From the NCBI GenBank assembly GCA_030549335.1, contig CM060183.1, forward strand, positions 28,967,052 to 29,031,051: a DNA stretch of 64,000 nt. Reading direction: 5' to 3'. A program made the position numbers and the translations under genes. Every line of letters starts with the position of its first letter. Positions within the stretch are counted from its first letter, which is position 1. The notes beneath the pieces are model-generated. The model did not search any database. It was given only the letters and a program-made list of their open reading frames with translations, and had not been told where the DNA came from. This document shows, piece by piece, positions 1-17,205 of this stretch. The stretch comes from Pontederia crassipes. Its lineage: Eukaryota; Streptophyta; Magnoliopsida; Commelinales; Pontederiaceae.

Positions 1-28
1 ACAGAGCAACTCTGGTTGCATTAGCCAC

Positions 29-388
29 CTTAGTGTCATCTGTCGCACCATCCCCTGCTGCTCCATAGTCGAGCACGTCGAACACTACGGCTGCCGGAGA
101 GGTCTTCGGATACACCGGACTCGGACTGGGGCTCGGGCTCGGGGTTGGGGATGGGGATGGGGACGGAGAAGTACTCGGCCGGCCGCCGCCGCCGCCACCG
201 CCGCCATTGTGGTGGTTTCCGCCGCTGCTCTTTCCTTTCCCTTTCTTTCTGACCAAGGAGGATGACGGCACTCTCTTTGGCCTCCAATGCTTGCCTTTCC
301 TCCCCTCGCAGACATCAAACGTCGAGCAGAGCACGAGCAGGACAATGAGAAGAAGCACTGCAAAGCCTTTTAGTCTCAAACCACCCAT
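29..388 (-). CDS. Polygalacturonase (GH28), first exon only, gene runs off the left edge
   Basis: The minus-strand ATG at 388-386 opens 120 codons ending at a clean AAG|GTGGCT donor (intron from base 28 leftward). A hydrophobic stretch at residues 9-22 looks like a signal peptide. It is followed by a basic spacer (30-55), a run of eight Gly (62-69) and a Ser-Pro repeat (71-91) resembling a cell-wall hydroxyproline-rich linker. Residues 103-120, FDVLDYGAAGDGATDDTK, are the conserved start of the plant pectate-lyase-like beta helix of GH28 enzymes, which hydrolyse homogalacturonan in the wall. The catalytic part lies outside the window. The long linker before the GH28 domain matches the branch containing Arabidopsis PGX3 (At1g48100). 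The exon ending at DDTK in phase 0 agrees with what I recall of that branch. Family call firm; exact orthology is inference. Confidence 0.85.
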
Positions 389-511
389 CTTTGCGTCCGT
401 ATCTACGTGTTTGTATAGAGATGTGTGTGTGTGTGTATGAAGGGTGACAGAGGAGAACAAGGAACAAATGCTGTGTGAGCTGTGACTGAGGAGGAGGGAA
501 GAGTTTGGGGG

Positions 512-519
512 TTTAAATA
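512..519 (-). promoter_or_regulatory. TATA-like box of the polygalacturonase gene
   Basis: Read on the minus strand the sequence is TATTTAAA, about 124 bases upstream of the polygalacturonase ATG, leaving a plausible short 5' leader that contains a GT microsatellite (421-437). Position and orientation fit a core promoter; the transcription start is not shown. Confidence 0.5.

Positions 520-6312
<5,793 letters not shown>

Positions 6313-6348
<36 letters not shown>
6313..6348. repeat. (CT)18 microsatellite
   Basis: A pure 36-base CT run flanked by unique sequence. Confidence 0.95.
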
Positions 6349-6351
<3 letters not shown>

Positions 6352-9244
6352 GGCTTCATCTTTCTCCTGCATGCACTGCATCTCTGATTTCTCTCCTACG
6401 TGCATACACACAGATGTAAAAAGAATTCATTTTGTTTTATTTTATCGTTTCTCTTTGGTGCTTTGAATGTATGCGCACTGCATGCACGTGAGTTGGGGAA
6501 GCATGATTACGGTTCGTACTCTACGATCCGATGCCCCCACCCCGGCCGATCGCCGGACTAGACATGTCATGCAAAACCACCTCCGGCCGGTCGTCGTAAT
6601 GATGCGTCCGACACGAATAAGGACGTGTCAGGGGCGAACGGTGCATGCATGCTTTTCAACGTATGATGCCTGAAGCATCGATTTCTTTTGTTGTAGTGAA
6701 AGAATATGAGATTGTTGGAGGTAGCTAGCCGGTCTCTTTCTGATTTTTGTATAAATAATGTTTCGATGTGGCGCATGATGTGAGCAAAAATTTGAATAGC
6801 AAAGAGGAAAAAACGAATATAATATTTTTCTTCATAATTATTAACGGAGAAAAAGGTAATTGATTGATTTTTTTCTATCCAAATGAATGACTAATTTTGT
6901 TTTCTCTTCCATGTATATGACTAATTTACAACTTCAACATTGTACATGTATATTACATTGAATATTTTTCTTTATAAAACATATTATGCACGCAAACTCG
7001 AGTCTTTAAGAAAAAATTATGATACACATGCACGAAATCGAACAAGCAACCTCAGTGATTCTGTATATTACTTATATTTAGACATACCGATTAGAGGAAT
7101 ATCTATCATAATTGTTACAAGCATTTAGTACACGCGATAAAAATACAAAATGAGTAAAATGAGTCAGCTAAAAAATGAGTATGCAGATTAATAATAAAAA
7201 GGACTAATAATGAACCAAATTCGGGAATTGACTCAATCCGATGCCTTGTCGCTTAAAACTGGGTGGAATTATAACTTGGTTTACATAGCGAGTATCAATC
7301 GATTAACTGACAAAAGAATCTTATTTTTCTTTGGAGGGATAAACACAACAAAAATGGGAGGCCCCATACAGTTTAAATCTAAGAAAGTATTAGCACAAAA
7401 GGACAAAAGGATATGTATTATTATGTTCACCATCTCAAATTCAAATATCATCAGTAATAATTACGTCATTTTTTTATCGAAATTCACCGATATCCAGGAC
7501 TACGAAAACCTCATTAATCCTATCTTTAGACGGAAGGATTGTGTTTTTTTTGTTTTATAATATATCTTTTATTTTTCTTTTCTTATATTAAACTCTTGTG
7601 CTTTCCTTATTAGCCTGGGAAAAAAACTAATTGAGTAAACAGTGATTGCATCAGGGGAAAAGGACCAATTCGAAGAAATTAAAAATTAACCACTACATTT
7701 CAACATAAATTATAGCTAACACAATATTCAGATTGTAATTGGAAGTTTGTTCAATTACTGGTCAGTACATAAATTGAAAGGATGAGACAATGCGGGCAAA
7801 TGGCATTTCTTTTATTCCTTTCTCACGATAAAGAATAATTAATACCACTGTATATATATAACCAGCCTGTACGTACATACAAATAAGCCTTCCAAGTCCC
7901 AACAACTACCACACAAGCAGATGATATGTGATACAAGGAATCAGCTGTATGCATGCATATATGGTTTGTTACGAAGCTCCTACACCTTGCAGCTATATAT
8001 AATGAGATCAAAGATGGCACAAAATTATTTGCCCTCTTGTCCACAGCGATATCATCCACCGGCACTTGTAGTTCAAATATATTATAGTAAATTCAAACGT
8101 ATGCACTGTGCATGTTACAAAGAATGACGATATTTTGAGGCCAAATTAGAGAAGGCCAAAACGAACAGTTCATATGACTCCTAATGACAAGTTGGGGAAA
8201 GAGGGGACGACACATACGGCCGGCCTGAGAAGTGACAACACCTGACGTCGTGCATTGTTTTATAAGCTCAAGCAGAGGCATTCCAGCGAAGAGTTAGGTC
8301 CCCTTTCAATCAAGTTCGTCGAATCTTTTTAGTTCCTCCATGGCAAGAGAACGAAAGCATGCATCAGATGCAAGTAGGAAATCGAAATCTTTGCGACACA
8401 TCATCAGGTGATCGACTTGTCCATCGCAATGCTATACATATTTGATCGGAGGAAAGAGAGAGAGCGCGAGAGAGCGTAGAGAAGAGAGAGAGAGCACGAG
8501 ATAGAAGATATTATCTCAATCGTCAATGAAAATGACACAGGATTTCAACCCAAAAGGTATTACACCTCCATATAAGATTGAAACGTATATATATGTGTGT
8601 GTAGTGTTAGCATGCAAGATGACGTGACGTTAAAATGTGTGTTCTTGTAAAACCCATTTCGTTTCCACTAATGAGTTCGGCGGTTCGGCCCAATATGTCT
8701 GGTGGGCTATTATGTCTTTAAAATGTGTTTGGGCTGTTATACCTTTAAACGGTAAATAAGAATGTGGTTGAAGTAATCTAACTTTAAATTTATTCCGGTG
8801 TCTCTGAGGAATCTAATTAGGTGAAGCAATGAGCAAATGTATACATGCATAAACAATCATATTCAAAATTTTATTTATTTTTTAAAATAAAATACTTATC
8901 GCTTGAATCAATATCATTTTTTATTTTTTTTTCGATCTAGGTTGACCTATGTACATATCTACTAACTAGCACCTAACTATTTTTTGAAAGCTTTTAGAAT
9001 ATGAATGCACAACAAAATGTTTCTTTCCCTATTGATTTGATTATTAATGCTAGATAGGGAAGAATTCATTCACAGCATTAATACTATATATCTTCTGAGG
9101 GTATGTATCACGTAGATGAAGTGCATCATAATTCATAACGCTGGTCCAAGGAAGCTCGGCAGATTATAGTTGAACGTTGTGACTTCTGCATGGTTGATAA
9201 TACATTTGACTTAAGAGTCATTTAAGCACCACCCTAATATTACT
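6349..9244. other. Gene-poor intergenic DNA
   Basis: No exon or element can be supported. A GA-rich patch lies at about 8453-8504. An open frame of 116 codons at 7210-7560 is AT-rich, lacks any recognised motif and has no splice or promoter context, so it is treated as chance. Confidence 0.5.
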
Positions 9245-9805
9245 AGCATCCAATGCCCTCTTATCTTCATTTTGTTGCAGGAGCCCCAAATCTGACAAAC
9301 ATGTACTCACCAAATGAGGCACAAGAACACTTTTCTTTCAAAGAAAACTGCATTACCACAAAAGATTAAAAAAAAGAAAAAAAAACATTTTCCTTTGCCT
9401 CTCTCAAAAACTCATGATCAGGTGATGCAATCAAAGTATCCATCGTAGAACTTTCGATATTGCATGAATATTTTTTTCTTTTTTTGGGTAAAAAATGTGA
9501 TGAAAAGTTAGTTGAATATTGACTATTGGTAAAAAAAAATGTCAACAGTAAACCTCCAGCTTCTCAAACAAAAAAAAAAAAAGATACGTGGACCGAACTT
9601 AAAATATTTATTTTTTTCTTTGTTTTGTTTGTTTAATTCCTATGTGGTATGATAGTTAGCGGTTACAAGTCTAGTTCTCATGTGGATGGTTGTTGGTAAG
9701 CAAACAGATGCGTCTTAATATCGGATTTTAATTATACGACTGTGGCCGTTGAGCACCCAAACGCTGAACCTGTCCACGTCTTCGAAATTGAGCTGGTTGG
9801 ACGTG
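9245..9805. repeat. Upstream block shared with the second KCS locus
   Basis: This block aligns by eye, with small gaps, to about 25900-27440. Shared landmarks in the same order are CACCAAATGAG, TTTCTTTCAAAGAAA, TTTGCCTCTNTCAAAAA, TTGACTATTGGTAAAAAAA, ACCGAACTTAAAA and a final TTGGACG. It is therefore the distal upstream part of the duplicated KCS segment. The other copy carries an 890-base insertion (25976-26865) not found here, so this copy keeps the empty site near 9350. Homology stops almost exactly where the LTR element begins. Confidence 0.75.
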
Positions 9806-9809
9806 TACG

Positions 9810-12800
9810 TGTCACGGGGTCATTCTCGGACACTAGACTACGTGCGGCGACTAGGCGGATAGGCACCTAGCCAAGTCTGTTTTGAGTTTGCAGCGGAAGT
9901 TTTATGGTCGAGACGACTTTGCCGAGAGTCGCTCTTATAGGCATTCAATCACGGACATGACTAGAGTGTTGGACTACTCGTCACGAAACCGTGGCATTAG
10001 CGCGTTGCGGCACTAACGTTGGCGCTTGGGCGCTTAAAGTCCGAAGGGGCGACGAAGGGACCACGGGACGCCACGAAGGGACACCGATGTGGGTTGCCAC
10101 CCCACGCTCAAGGCCATGACACTAGAATTAACGGAAAGCTTGCTTGTATTAAATATGATGAAACATAACATACAACTGGGCCTCGGAAGGCACTAGTGAA
10201 CTCCTCCCAGTGTACCGTAGGTATAGGAGTCTTGTTACATATTGAAGATGCAAAAGACGTACCCTACGGGAACGTCACCTACTTGGTCATTCATAAAGAC
10301 GGCCTTACAAGATAAATGCCCTAAGGGCGGATAACTTGGTACTCCGCAATATTACGCAGTGCGGGGCGGCTGCATGTGTTCCATGTTTTCGGCGCTGAGC
10401 GGCCGAGGGCTATAAGTTGAGCGGCATTGGTGCCGCGAGGCTTCACGCTTCGTGTCACGGGAAACGCCCCGTGACATTCTCCCCCACCAAAGTCGGCGAC
10501 GCCCCCGACGCCGTTGTCCGGGCTTCCTCGGGGCCTTCGTCTTGAGTCTTGACTTCGCTTGTCTCGTTCAATTCTGCCTTCTTTGCCTTGACTTCAACTT
10601 CACCAGCATCACGCAACGCCAGGAATGCCCGCTCCTTGGGGTCTCGCTGAGGACTCCTCCCTCAGGCCTGCTTCGCTCGCTGATCCTTCGTCCAATCCGG
10701 GGTCATCACTTGTGCAGCGCCAGTGGAGTCCGCCATGTGCGGTCTGACTTCATCAAGCAACTATCCGTCCATCAAGTCTCTGTTGGCTTCACTTCTCTTC
10801 GACTTGCGCAGCGTCAACTTGTGTGGTTTGGCTTCTTTGGGGGTGAAACAACTCTTGTATGCCTTCAGGAATAGCGCGGAGAAGAGTTGTCTCAGGGTCG
10901 TGTAGAACACGATGAAGAGTCTCGCCATTCGACCTGCATGACTTGACTCGATGCCTTCATGTTGCGGATGGCCACAGCATAAGGTCTTCCTTCCGTCGAA
11001 TGCGAAGTACAGGACCATCTCACCCTTGATGATCATTCTTGAATTTCGACGGTTTGAAACAGCACAAGCTCTCCGATGTCGATGCTTGTATCTTGTCTGC
11101 TTCGAGTGCTTGGGGTCGCTATGATGAGCGACGAGAGTCTTCCCACGGATACTTTGGGACGCTTCAGGTCTCTTAGTGGCTTGACTCAACGTCTCTATGT
11201 TGCAGATGATTGCAACGTAGAGTCTTCCATACCTCTGCCGAACGGAAAGCGCAGGACCACCTCCTCCTTGGTGATCACCTGATGTTTCGGCAGTCTTGAG
11301 GTGGGACAAGGTTCTCTGATATGACAATCCATGCCTTGTCCATCTAAGTCGCCATAGTGGGCGACGAGAGTCTCCCCACGTTTCCTTGTGGTTCAACTCG
11401 CTGTCCCCAAGTTGCAGATGGCTGCAACGTTGAGTCCTCCGTCCGTCGAGCCTTGAGAACATCTCCACCTTCCCCTTGGTGGACAATAGATATCTCGACG
11501 TTTGAGGTGGAGCAAGGTTCTTTGATATAACATTCCGCACCTTGTCCACTCCCAGTCGCTATAGTGAGCGACGATGAGGGTCTCCCCACATGTGCCTGTG
11601 GTTCGACTCTCTTCTCCTGCTTCGATGGGCGATCTTTATCTTCGGCATAAGTAGCTTCCTCCTTGCGACTTGAGCTTCTCTCCCCCACCATTGCCCTTGC
11701 CCAAGGGCTTTGGTGGTATGGCACTTGTCCTGATTGACTTGGCAGCGTCGACTAGTGAGCGGAGGTTGGACGATCCGGTCGTTCCAACTCCTTCCTAGTC
11801 CAAAGCTTCTAACCCCTCTGCTTGAAGAGCACCAACACTGGGTCTTCATCCTCCTGGGAACACTGTAGGCGGAGCTCGGTGATTCCTTTCACTTTCTCCT
11901 TCAACATGCCCATCTGGCCGATGCTGAACAATGCGATCTTGACCTTCAGTCCCAACTTGTCAGGGCCTGCATAATTGATGAACTGCCAATTCTTCCGTCC
12001 CATGTCTGGGATGTATGTTTGCCATATTCTACATTGTCGCGATGGCAACGCCATCCTGAGTTTGCCACATCTTGCAGGGTTCTCGGGATATGCCTTCTTC
12101 CGATCCTGGGACCTCCTTTGAAGCTTTGACAATCCCTTTGGGGTATGGACGGGGCGAGATCGTTGTGCTCGTTCACGAAGAGGATGCACCTTCGATGCTC
12201 GTCCGTCCGCGTCTTGGACAAAGTAGTGTCACTGTGCTTGTCATCCTAGATCATACACCTTTGACATACTCATCCACCGGGCGGCTTGACCCTTGCGAAA
12301 GAGTAGCCGTTCCGGGCCTTCACTAATCCGGGTGGATGCTTGTGAAGACGCTCCGCTTAGATAAGCGGACTGCGGTTGGTGAACTCGTGGCATGAGCTCC
12401 CAACATTACCTCCATCTCCATTCGAAGGGACGACATCGCCAATGTGTCCTTCGAAACTTTCGCATTGTTATCCTTGGAGGCCGCTTCGATTACTCGAGGC
12501 GATGTCCGAAAGGAAAGGGCACTCCTTCCTTCGGTTGGCGGCAGAACGCTTGACAGCAGCATGCCAAGGTTCGCCGATGCTCGACGCTCAGACCATTTGC
12601 CAAATTGGTCGCTGAGTTGAGGCGTCGATTTGCGTTGGCATGTATCGGGTTCGTCCCACTCCTCGATGGATGACATCGCGCCGCTTGCGGGGCGACACTT
12701 GACGAGGCAGGCAAGGCTGACAGCTCGTCCACGAGTGTTTGCAAGTAATCAACGCTTTGCTCCATTACTGAAAGTCATCGTGGCGTGGCAGGCGATGCTG

Positions 12801-14147
12801 CGGCACGACAAGATGCTTGTGATTGATGCTCCTTGGCCGAAGGGATGATATTCTTTGGCCGAAAAGGGATCGTGAACCTTGATATTTGTCTCTAAGCCAA
12901 CTTCTCCCGTGAAGCGGTTGTGCACTTCACGTTGCATGACTGGGCATGCGATGCGACGTCACAAAATACCGAGCAGCGCCAGGTCGCCATGATAGTGCAT
13001 GACCGACAGTCCCTGAATGTGACACGGGTCCTCCGAGTTACACGACGCTCGTGTAAGCGATCTCCTGATATGAGCAACGCAAGACCATCATGCAGAGCAT
13101 ATGGCCACTCTTTGACGCAGCGCGACACTTCAGGATTCCCGACTGTATACCTGGGGTGGTTGATCTGCTCGAGTGAGCGACGCATGACCGTCCCGGTTAG
13201 GCGGGGCGATCAATCCGCCATCATGATGCATGACGGACGTTCCTTGACACGACACGGGTGTATGAGGAACATGCTGCGGGGCACGACTGGGCGTGCTGCG
13301 AGGAAGCTTGCCATGCATTTCTCGTTGGCGTCCATGATCAAAGATCATGGTACCAGTGCGCCTGGGCGTGATGGAGTATTTGAGCGGAAGCACATTTCCT
13401 ACGCCAGAGCACGTTGCGACGACACAAGCGAGTCATCGTCGCTGGGTAATCCGAGCAAGAAGAACTGCTCTGATACCACTTGTCACGGGATCATTCTCGG
13501 ACACTAGACCACGTGCGGCGACTAGGCGGATAGGCACCTAGCCAAGCCTGTTTTGAGTTTGCAGCGGAAGTTTTATGGTCGAGACGACTTTGCCGAGAGT
13601 CGCTCTTATAGGCATTCAATCACGGACATGACTAGAGTGTTGGACTACTCGTCACGAAACCGTGGCATTAGCGCGTTGCGGCACTAACGTTGGCGCTTGG
13701 GCGCTTAAAGTCCGAAGGGGCGACGAAGGGACCACGGGACGCCACGAAGGGACACCGATGTGGGTTGTCACCCCACGCTCAAGGCCATGACACTAGAATT
13801 AACGGAAAGCTTGCTTGTATTAAATATGATGAAACATAACATACAACTGGGCCTCGGAAGGCACTAGTGAACTCCTCCCAGTGTACCGTAGGTATAGGAG
13901 TCTTGTTACATATTGAAGATGCAAAAGACGTACCCTACGGGAACGTCACCTACTTGGCCATTCATAAAGACGGCCTTACAAGATAAATGCCCTAAGGGCG
14001 GATAACTTGGTACTCCGCAATATTACGCAGTGCGGGGCGGCTGCATGTGTTCCATATTTTCGGCGCTGAGCGGCCGAGGGCTATAAGTTGAGCGGCATTG
14101 GTGCCGCGAGGCTTCACGCTTCGTGTCACGGGAAACGCCCCGTGACA
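9810..14147 (-). mobile_element. LTR retrotransposon, small non-autonomous type, minus orientation, young
   Basis: Two 667-base direct repeats at 9810-10476 and 13481-14147 begin TGTCACGGG and end CCCCGTGACA. Reading on the minus strand, a primer binding site TGGTATCAGAGC (tRNA-Met type) lies at 13478-13467, two bases inside the 5' LTR (13481-14147). A purine-rich tract (minus strand of 10477-10491) lies beside the 3' LTR. TACG flanks both ends (9806-9809 and 14148-14151). The two LTRs differ at about six positions (near 0.9%), so insertion is recent, well under a million years at usual plant rates. The 3.0-kb interior shows no recognisable reverse transcriptase or integrase, only short fragmentary frames. 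It is a fossil that cannot be autonomous as seen; the superfamily cannot be settled. Confidence 0.9.
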
Positions 14148-14488
14148 TACGCCCCTCCTGCCCCTCCTGCTCGTCTTCTCCCACAAGTTTCCAAGGTATG
14201 AACCGCCCCGCCCACCTACCCCAGAGCCAACGCCACACGCCCGCGAGGAGTGCGCGTGCGCGAGCTTGTTGGTTGTTTCGTCCGTCCGCCCCTTCCCCTC
14301 CGGCCCGGGTGCGGAAGGACGCCGACATCGCCCCGGTGCGGTCCCCTCGCTGGTGCGTTGTTCGCCCCCACACCGGCTTTTAAGTTTTAAGCGGCCTCTT
14401 ATCTCGCGGACAGTAACATCCGCTCTATCCTTCGAACTGTCCCGGCTGGTGGGCCCCTTGATGCCTCCGTGCCCTATGCTCATGTGCT

Positions 14489-14496
14489 TATTTAAG
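14489..14496 (+). promoter_or_regulatory. TATA-like box of KCS copy 1
   Basis: TATTTAAG in the context GTGCTTATTTAAGG, about 180 bases before the KCS start codon. The same context is conserved before the second KCS gene at 31536-31543, although the surrounding promoter has diverged by roughly a tenth. Confidence 0.5.
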
Positions 14497-14671
14497 GTTC
14501 AAAGGGTCGTGCGGCTCCGTCCACGAGTCGTATGAGCAAATGACTCTGAGAGTAGTTTAGAACAATCAAAGGGAAGAAGTCTCGGGAACTACCCAAGCGA
14601 GGTTTTGGGGGCAGCGATAACGACGAACTCCGTCAGATCCATATTCCATTGCCAGGTGTAGTAATCGCACG

Positions 14672-16264
14672 ATGAGCGACGGAGCGGAAAATCCAACGTC
14701 GCCGGCCGATGCACCGCCGGCGATGGCGGCGAACGGCAACCACCGCCCGTCGTCGCGGGGCCCTCCCCGGTTGCCGGACTTCTTGCAGAGTGTTAACCTC
14801 AAGTACGTCAAGTTGGGCTATCACTACCTGATAACCCACCTTCTGACCTTGCTCTTGATACCGCTGATTGCCATGGTCGTTCTCGAGGCGGCGCGGACCG
14901 ACCCCGAGGACGTGTGGCAGCTGTGGCTCCACTTGCAGTACAACCTCATGAGCGTGCTCGCCGGCTCGGCGTGCCTCGTCTTCGTCGCCACTCTCTACGT
15001 CATGACTCGCCCCCGGCCCGTCTACCTGGTGGATTATGCGTGCTACCGCGCCCCCGACCGGCTCAAGTGCACCTTCTCCAAGTTCGTGAACCACTCCGCC
15101 CTCTGCGGCGCCTTCAACGAATCGGCCCTCGAGTTCCAGCGCAAGATCCTGGAGCGCTCCGGCCTCGGCGAGGAGACCTACTTCCCGGAGGCCATGCACA
15201 CGGTGCCGCCCCCCATCTCCATGGCCGCCGCCCGCGAGGAGGCCGAGATGGTTATGTTCGGCGCCCTTGATGCGCTCTTCCAGAACACCGGAGTCAAGCC
15301 CAAGGACATCGGCATCCTCATCGTCAACTGCAGCCTCTTCAACCCCACGCCCTCCCTCTCCGCCATGATCGTCAATCGCTACAAGCTCCGAGGCAATATC
15401 AAGAGCTTCAACCTGGGCGGCATGGGATGCAGCGCTGGCGTCATTTCCATCGACCTCGCCCGCGACCTCCTCCAGGCCCACCGCGCCACCTACGCCGTCG
15501 TCGTCAGCACCGAAAACATCACCCAGAACTGGTACTTCGGCAACCGTAAGGCAATGCTGATCCCCAACTGCTTGTTCCGCGTAGGCGGCGCCGCCGTGCT
15601 TCTTTCCAATCGGTCATCCGACCGCCGGCGCGCCAAGTACAAACTTGTCCACGCCGTGCGCACTCACCGTGGTGCCGACGACACGGCTTTCCGCTGCGTG
15701 TACCAGGAGCAGGACGACGAAAGCAAGGTGGGAGTGTCACTGTCCAAGGATCTCATGGCTATCGCTGGAGGTGCCCTCAAGGCCAACATCACCACCCTCG
15801 GCCCTCTGGTACTCCCCATCAGCGAGCAGCTCCTCTTCTTCGTCACCCTCGTGGCCAGGAAGGTTTTCAACAGCAAGGTGAAGCCGTATATTCCCGACTT
15901 CAAGCTGGCGTTCGAGCACTTCTGCATCCACGCCGGGGGGAGGGCCGTGATCGACGAGCTGGAGAAGAACCTGCAGCTTCGGCCCGTCCATGTCGAGGCT
16001 TCACGGATGACCCTGCACCGCTTCGGAAACACATCGTCGAGCTCCATATGGTACGAGCTCGCTTACATCGAGGCCAAGGGGAGGATGCGGAAGGGCCACC
16101 GCGTTTGGCAGATTGCCTTCGGGAGCGGGTTCAAGTGCAACAGCGCAGTGTGGCAGGCCCTCAGGAATGTGAAGCCTTCAACCAACGGGCCCTGGGAAGA
16201 TTGCATCGACAGATATCCCGTCGAGATCCTTGATGCAACAACAATTGCTTCATACTCGCAGTGA
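14672..16264 (+). CDS. 3-ketoacyl-CoA synthase, KCS4/9/17-like, copy 1
   Basis: An intronless 530-residue protein of full family length. It catalyses the condensing step (malonyl-CoA plus long-chain acyl-CoA) of very-long-chain fatty acid elongation in the ER membrane, feeding waxes, suberin, sphingolipids and other lipids. Two hydrophobic segments (about 52-72 and 92-112) would anchor it. The conserved entry motif [20 protein letters not shown] spans residues 34-53. The catalytic triad is visible: Cys253 in GGMGCSAG, His420 in HFCIHAGG and Asn453 in [32 protein letters not shown]-type and [14 protein letters not shown] blocks are intact. From memory the closest Arabidopsis relatives are KCS4, KCS9 and KCS17, not the KCS10 branch. 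The start is set by the first ATG after a leader shared with copy 2. It differs from copy 2 at residues 29, 31, 263, 269, 338, 391, 396 and 528. Confidence 0.95.
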   Translation: MSDGAENPTSPADAPPAMAANGNHRPSSRGPPRLPDFLQSVNLKYVKLGYHYLITHLLTLLLIPLIAMVVLEAARTDPEDVWQLWLHLQYNLMSVLAGSACLVFVATLYVMTRPRPVYLVDYACYRAPDRLKCTFSKFVNHSALCGAFNESALEFQRKILERSGLGEETYFPEAMHTVPPPISMAAAREEAEMVMFGALDALFQNTGVKPKDIGILIVNCSLFNPTPSLSAMIVNRYKLRGNIKSFNLGGMGCSAGVISIDLARDLLQAHRATYAVVVSTENITQNWYFGNRKAMLIPNCLFRVGGAAVLLSNRSSDRRRAKYKLVHAVRTHRGADDTAFRCVYQEQDDESKVGVSLSKDLMAIAGGALKANITTLGPLVLPISEQLLFFVTLVARKVFNSKVKPYIPDFKLAFEHFCIHAGGRAVIDELEKNLQLRPVHVEASRMTLHRFGNTSSSSIWYELAYIEAKGRMRKGHRVWQIAFGSGFKCNSAVWQALRNVKPSTNGPWEDCIDRYPVEILDATTIASYSQ

Positions 16265-16560
16265 AAACATTGCCTAAAATTTATTCTTCCATTTATCAGT
16301 GAAAACACCTGATTTGTGACTAACAAGTCCATATTGCCGTAGAGAGATTAGTTGCCGATTGTGTTATTGTACCGTTTTAGGTGACAAGCAAAAATGTTTC
16401 TTCTTTTTAACAAGTGTTCGTTCATCTTAAAATATGTTTGTATTATTTCATAAACATGTAGCCACTTTTCCCGAATGTGATCGATGGGTCCTTTAAGAAC
16501 TAATTACCATGGTTGGAATTGGGAGTTGTGGCAGTTGATCGATCACATGTATTCCCAATG
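16265..16560. other. 3' flank of KCS copy 1, shared with copy 2
   Basis: The 3' UTR and flank match 33304-33575, including the blocks TTTATTCTTCCATT, GCCGTAGAGAGATTA, TTCTTTTTAACAAGTGTTCG and CATAAACATGTAGCCACTTTT. The match ends near ATTACCATGGTT, marking the downstream edge of the visible duplicated segment. Confidence 0.8.
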
Positions 16561-16564
16561 TTAA

Positions 16565-16856
16565 TAAGACCGAATCTGATCGGCCGGATTGGATGTCAAA
16601 ATTGTTTTTGCTAATGAACCAGGAAACAATTTTTTAAAAAAATCATAAAATAGGAAATGTATGAACGGAAATCGAAAGTGTTAAAAAGGAAAGTTAAATA
16701 GAAGGAAAAGAATGAGTGGTAAAAAATTAAATAGAAATAGAAATTAAAATGGTATGTATTAAATTCTGAATAATATTGAAAAGAAAATTAACAAAGGGCA
16801 TAAAAAAGAAAATGTTTTAAAAAATAATACGGAGTAAAATTAATTTAAGATAAAAT
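16565..16856 (-). mobile_element. Truncated AT-rich hAT-like element (relative of 25976-26865 and 27573-28160)
   Basis: It opens with a GATC/CCGG-rich terminal block (around 16572-16592) and continues into the same A-rich body as the element at 27573-28160; shared stretches are AAAGTTAAAT, AAAGGGCATAAA and AATTTAAGATAAAAT. The other terminus is absent. See the full copy at 25976-26865 for the evidence on family. Confidence 0.55.
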
Positions 16857-17015
16857 ATAGGGTTTATCCCTTAAACCTTTCCTGAATTGTAGTGATTTCT
16901 CGTGTCGAACCCTAATATATGAGCTCACCGTAGGACGTCCTTAAGCTTTACCGTAACTTTCACTTTTAACCCATCAATCTAATTTCGTTATTTTTTTTTC
17001 ATTTTTCAATTTTTT
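16857..17015. mobile_element. Partial foldback MITE, relative of 24019-24533
   Basis: The sequence GGGTTTATCCCTTAAACC, followed by TTTCACTTTTAACCC and CGTTATTTTTTTTTC, matches the left arm of the foldback element at 24019-24533. The opposite arm is missing. Confidence 0.5.
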
Positions 17016-17205
17016 TATTTATTAAAGGACTGTGGGGTCGAACCTCTATCGACGGTGAGCTCACAGGCGTCGACCCCGCCCCGCCCAGTTCATCGTTGTT
17101 GGAAGAGGCTTGACCTCGCCCCCCACCCACCCCACCCTAGAAGGTTGTTGTCATATAAATGTGTAGATTCATTGTATAATCTTGATTTTAGGCTTGAAGT
17201 ATATT

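Noticed and set aside
7210-7560. 116-codon plus-strand frame
   Set aside because: AT-rich, no motif, no promoter or splice context; chance frame.
10452-13541. Open frames of 60-262 codons in the interior of the LTR element
   Set aside because: Fragmentary frames on both strands without a recognisable domain; treated as part of the fossil and not as host genes.
14633-15481. Long antisense open frame (282 codons) opposite KCS copy 1, repeated at 31672-32520 opposite copy 2
   Set aside because: It is an antisense shadow of a GC-rich coding exon; its Glu/Gly/His/Val-rich sequence has no domain, and its conservation follows from KCS conservation.
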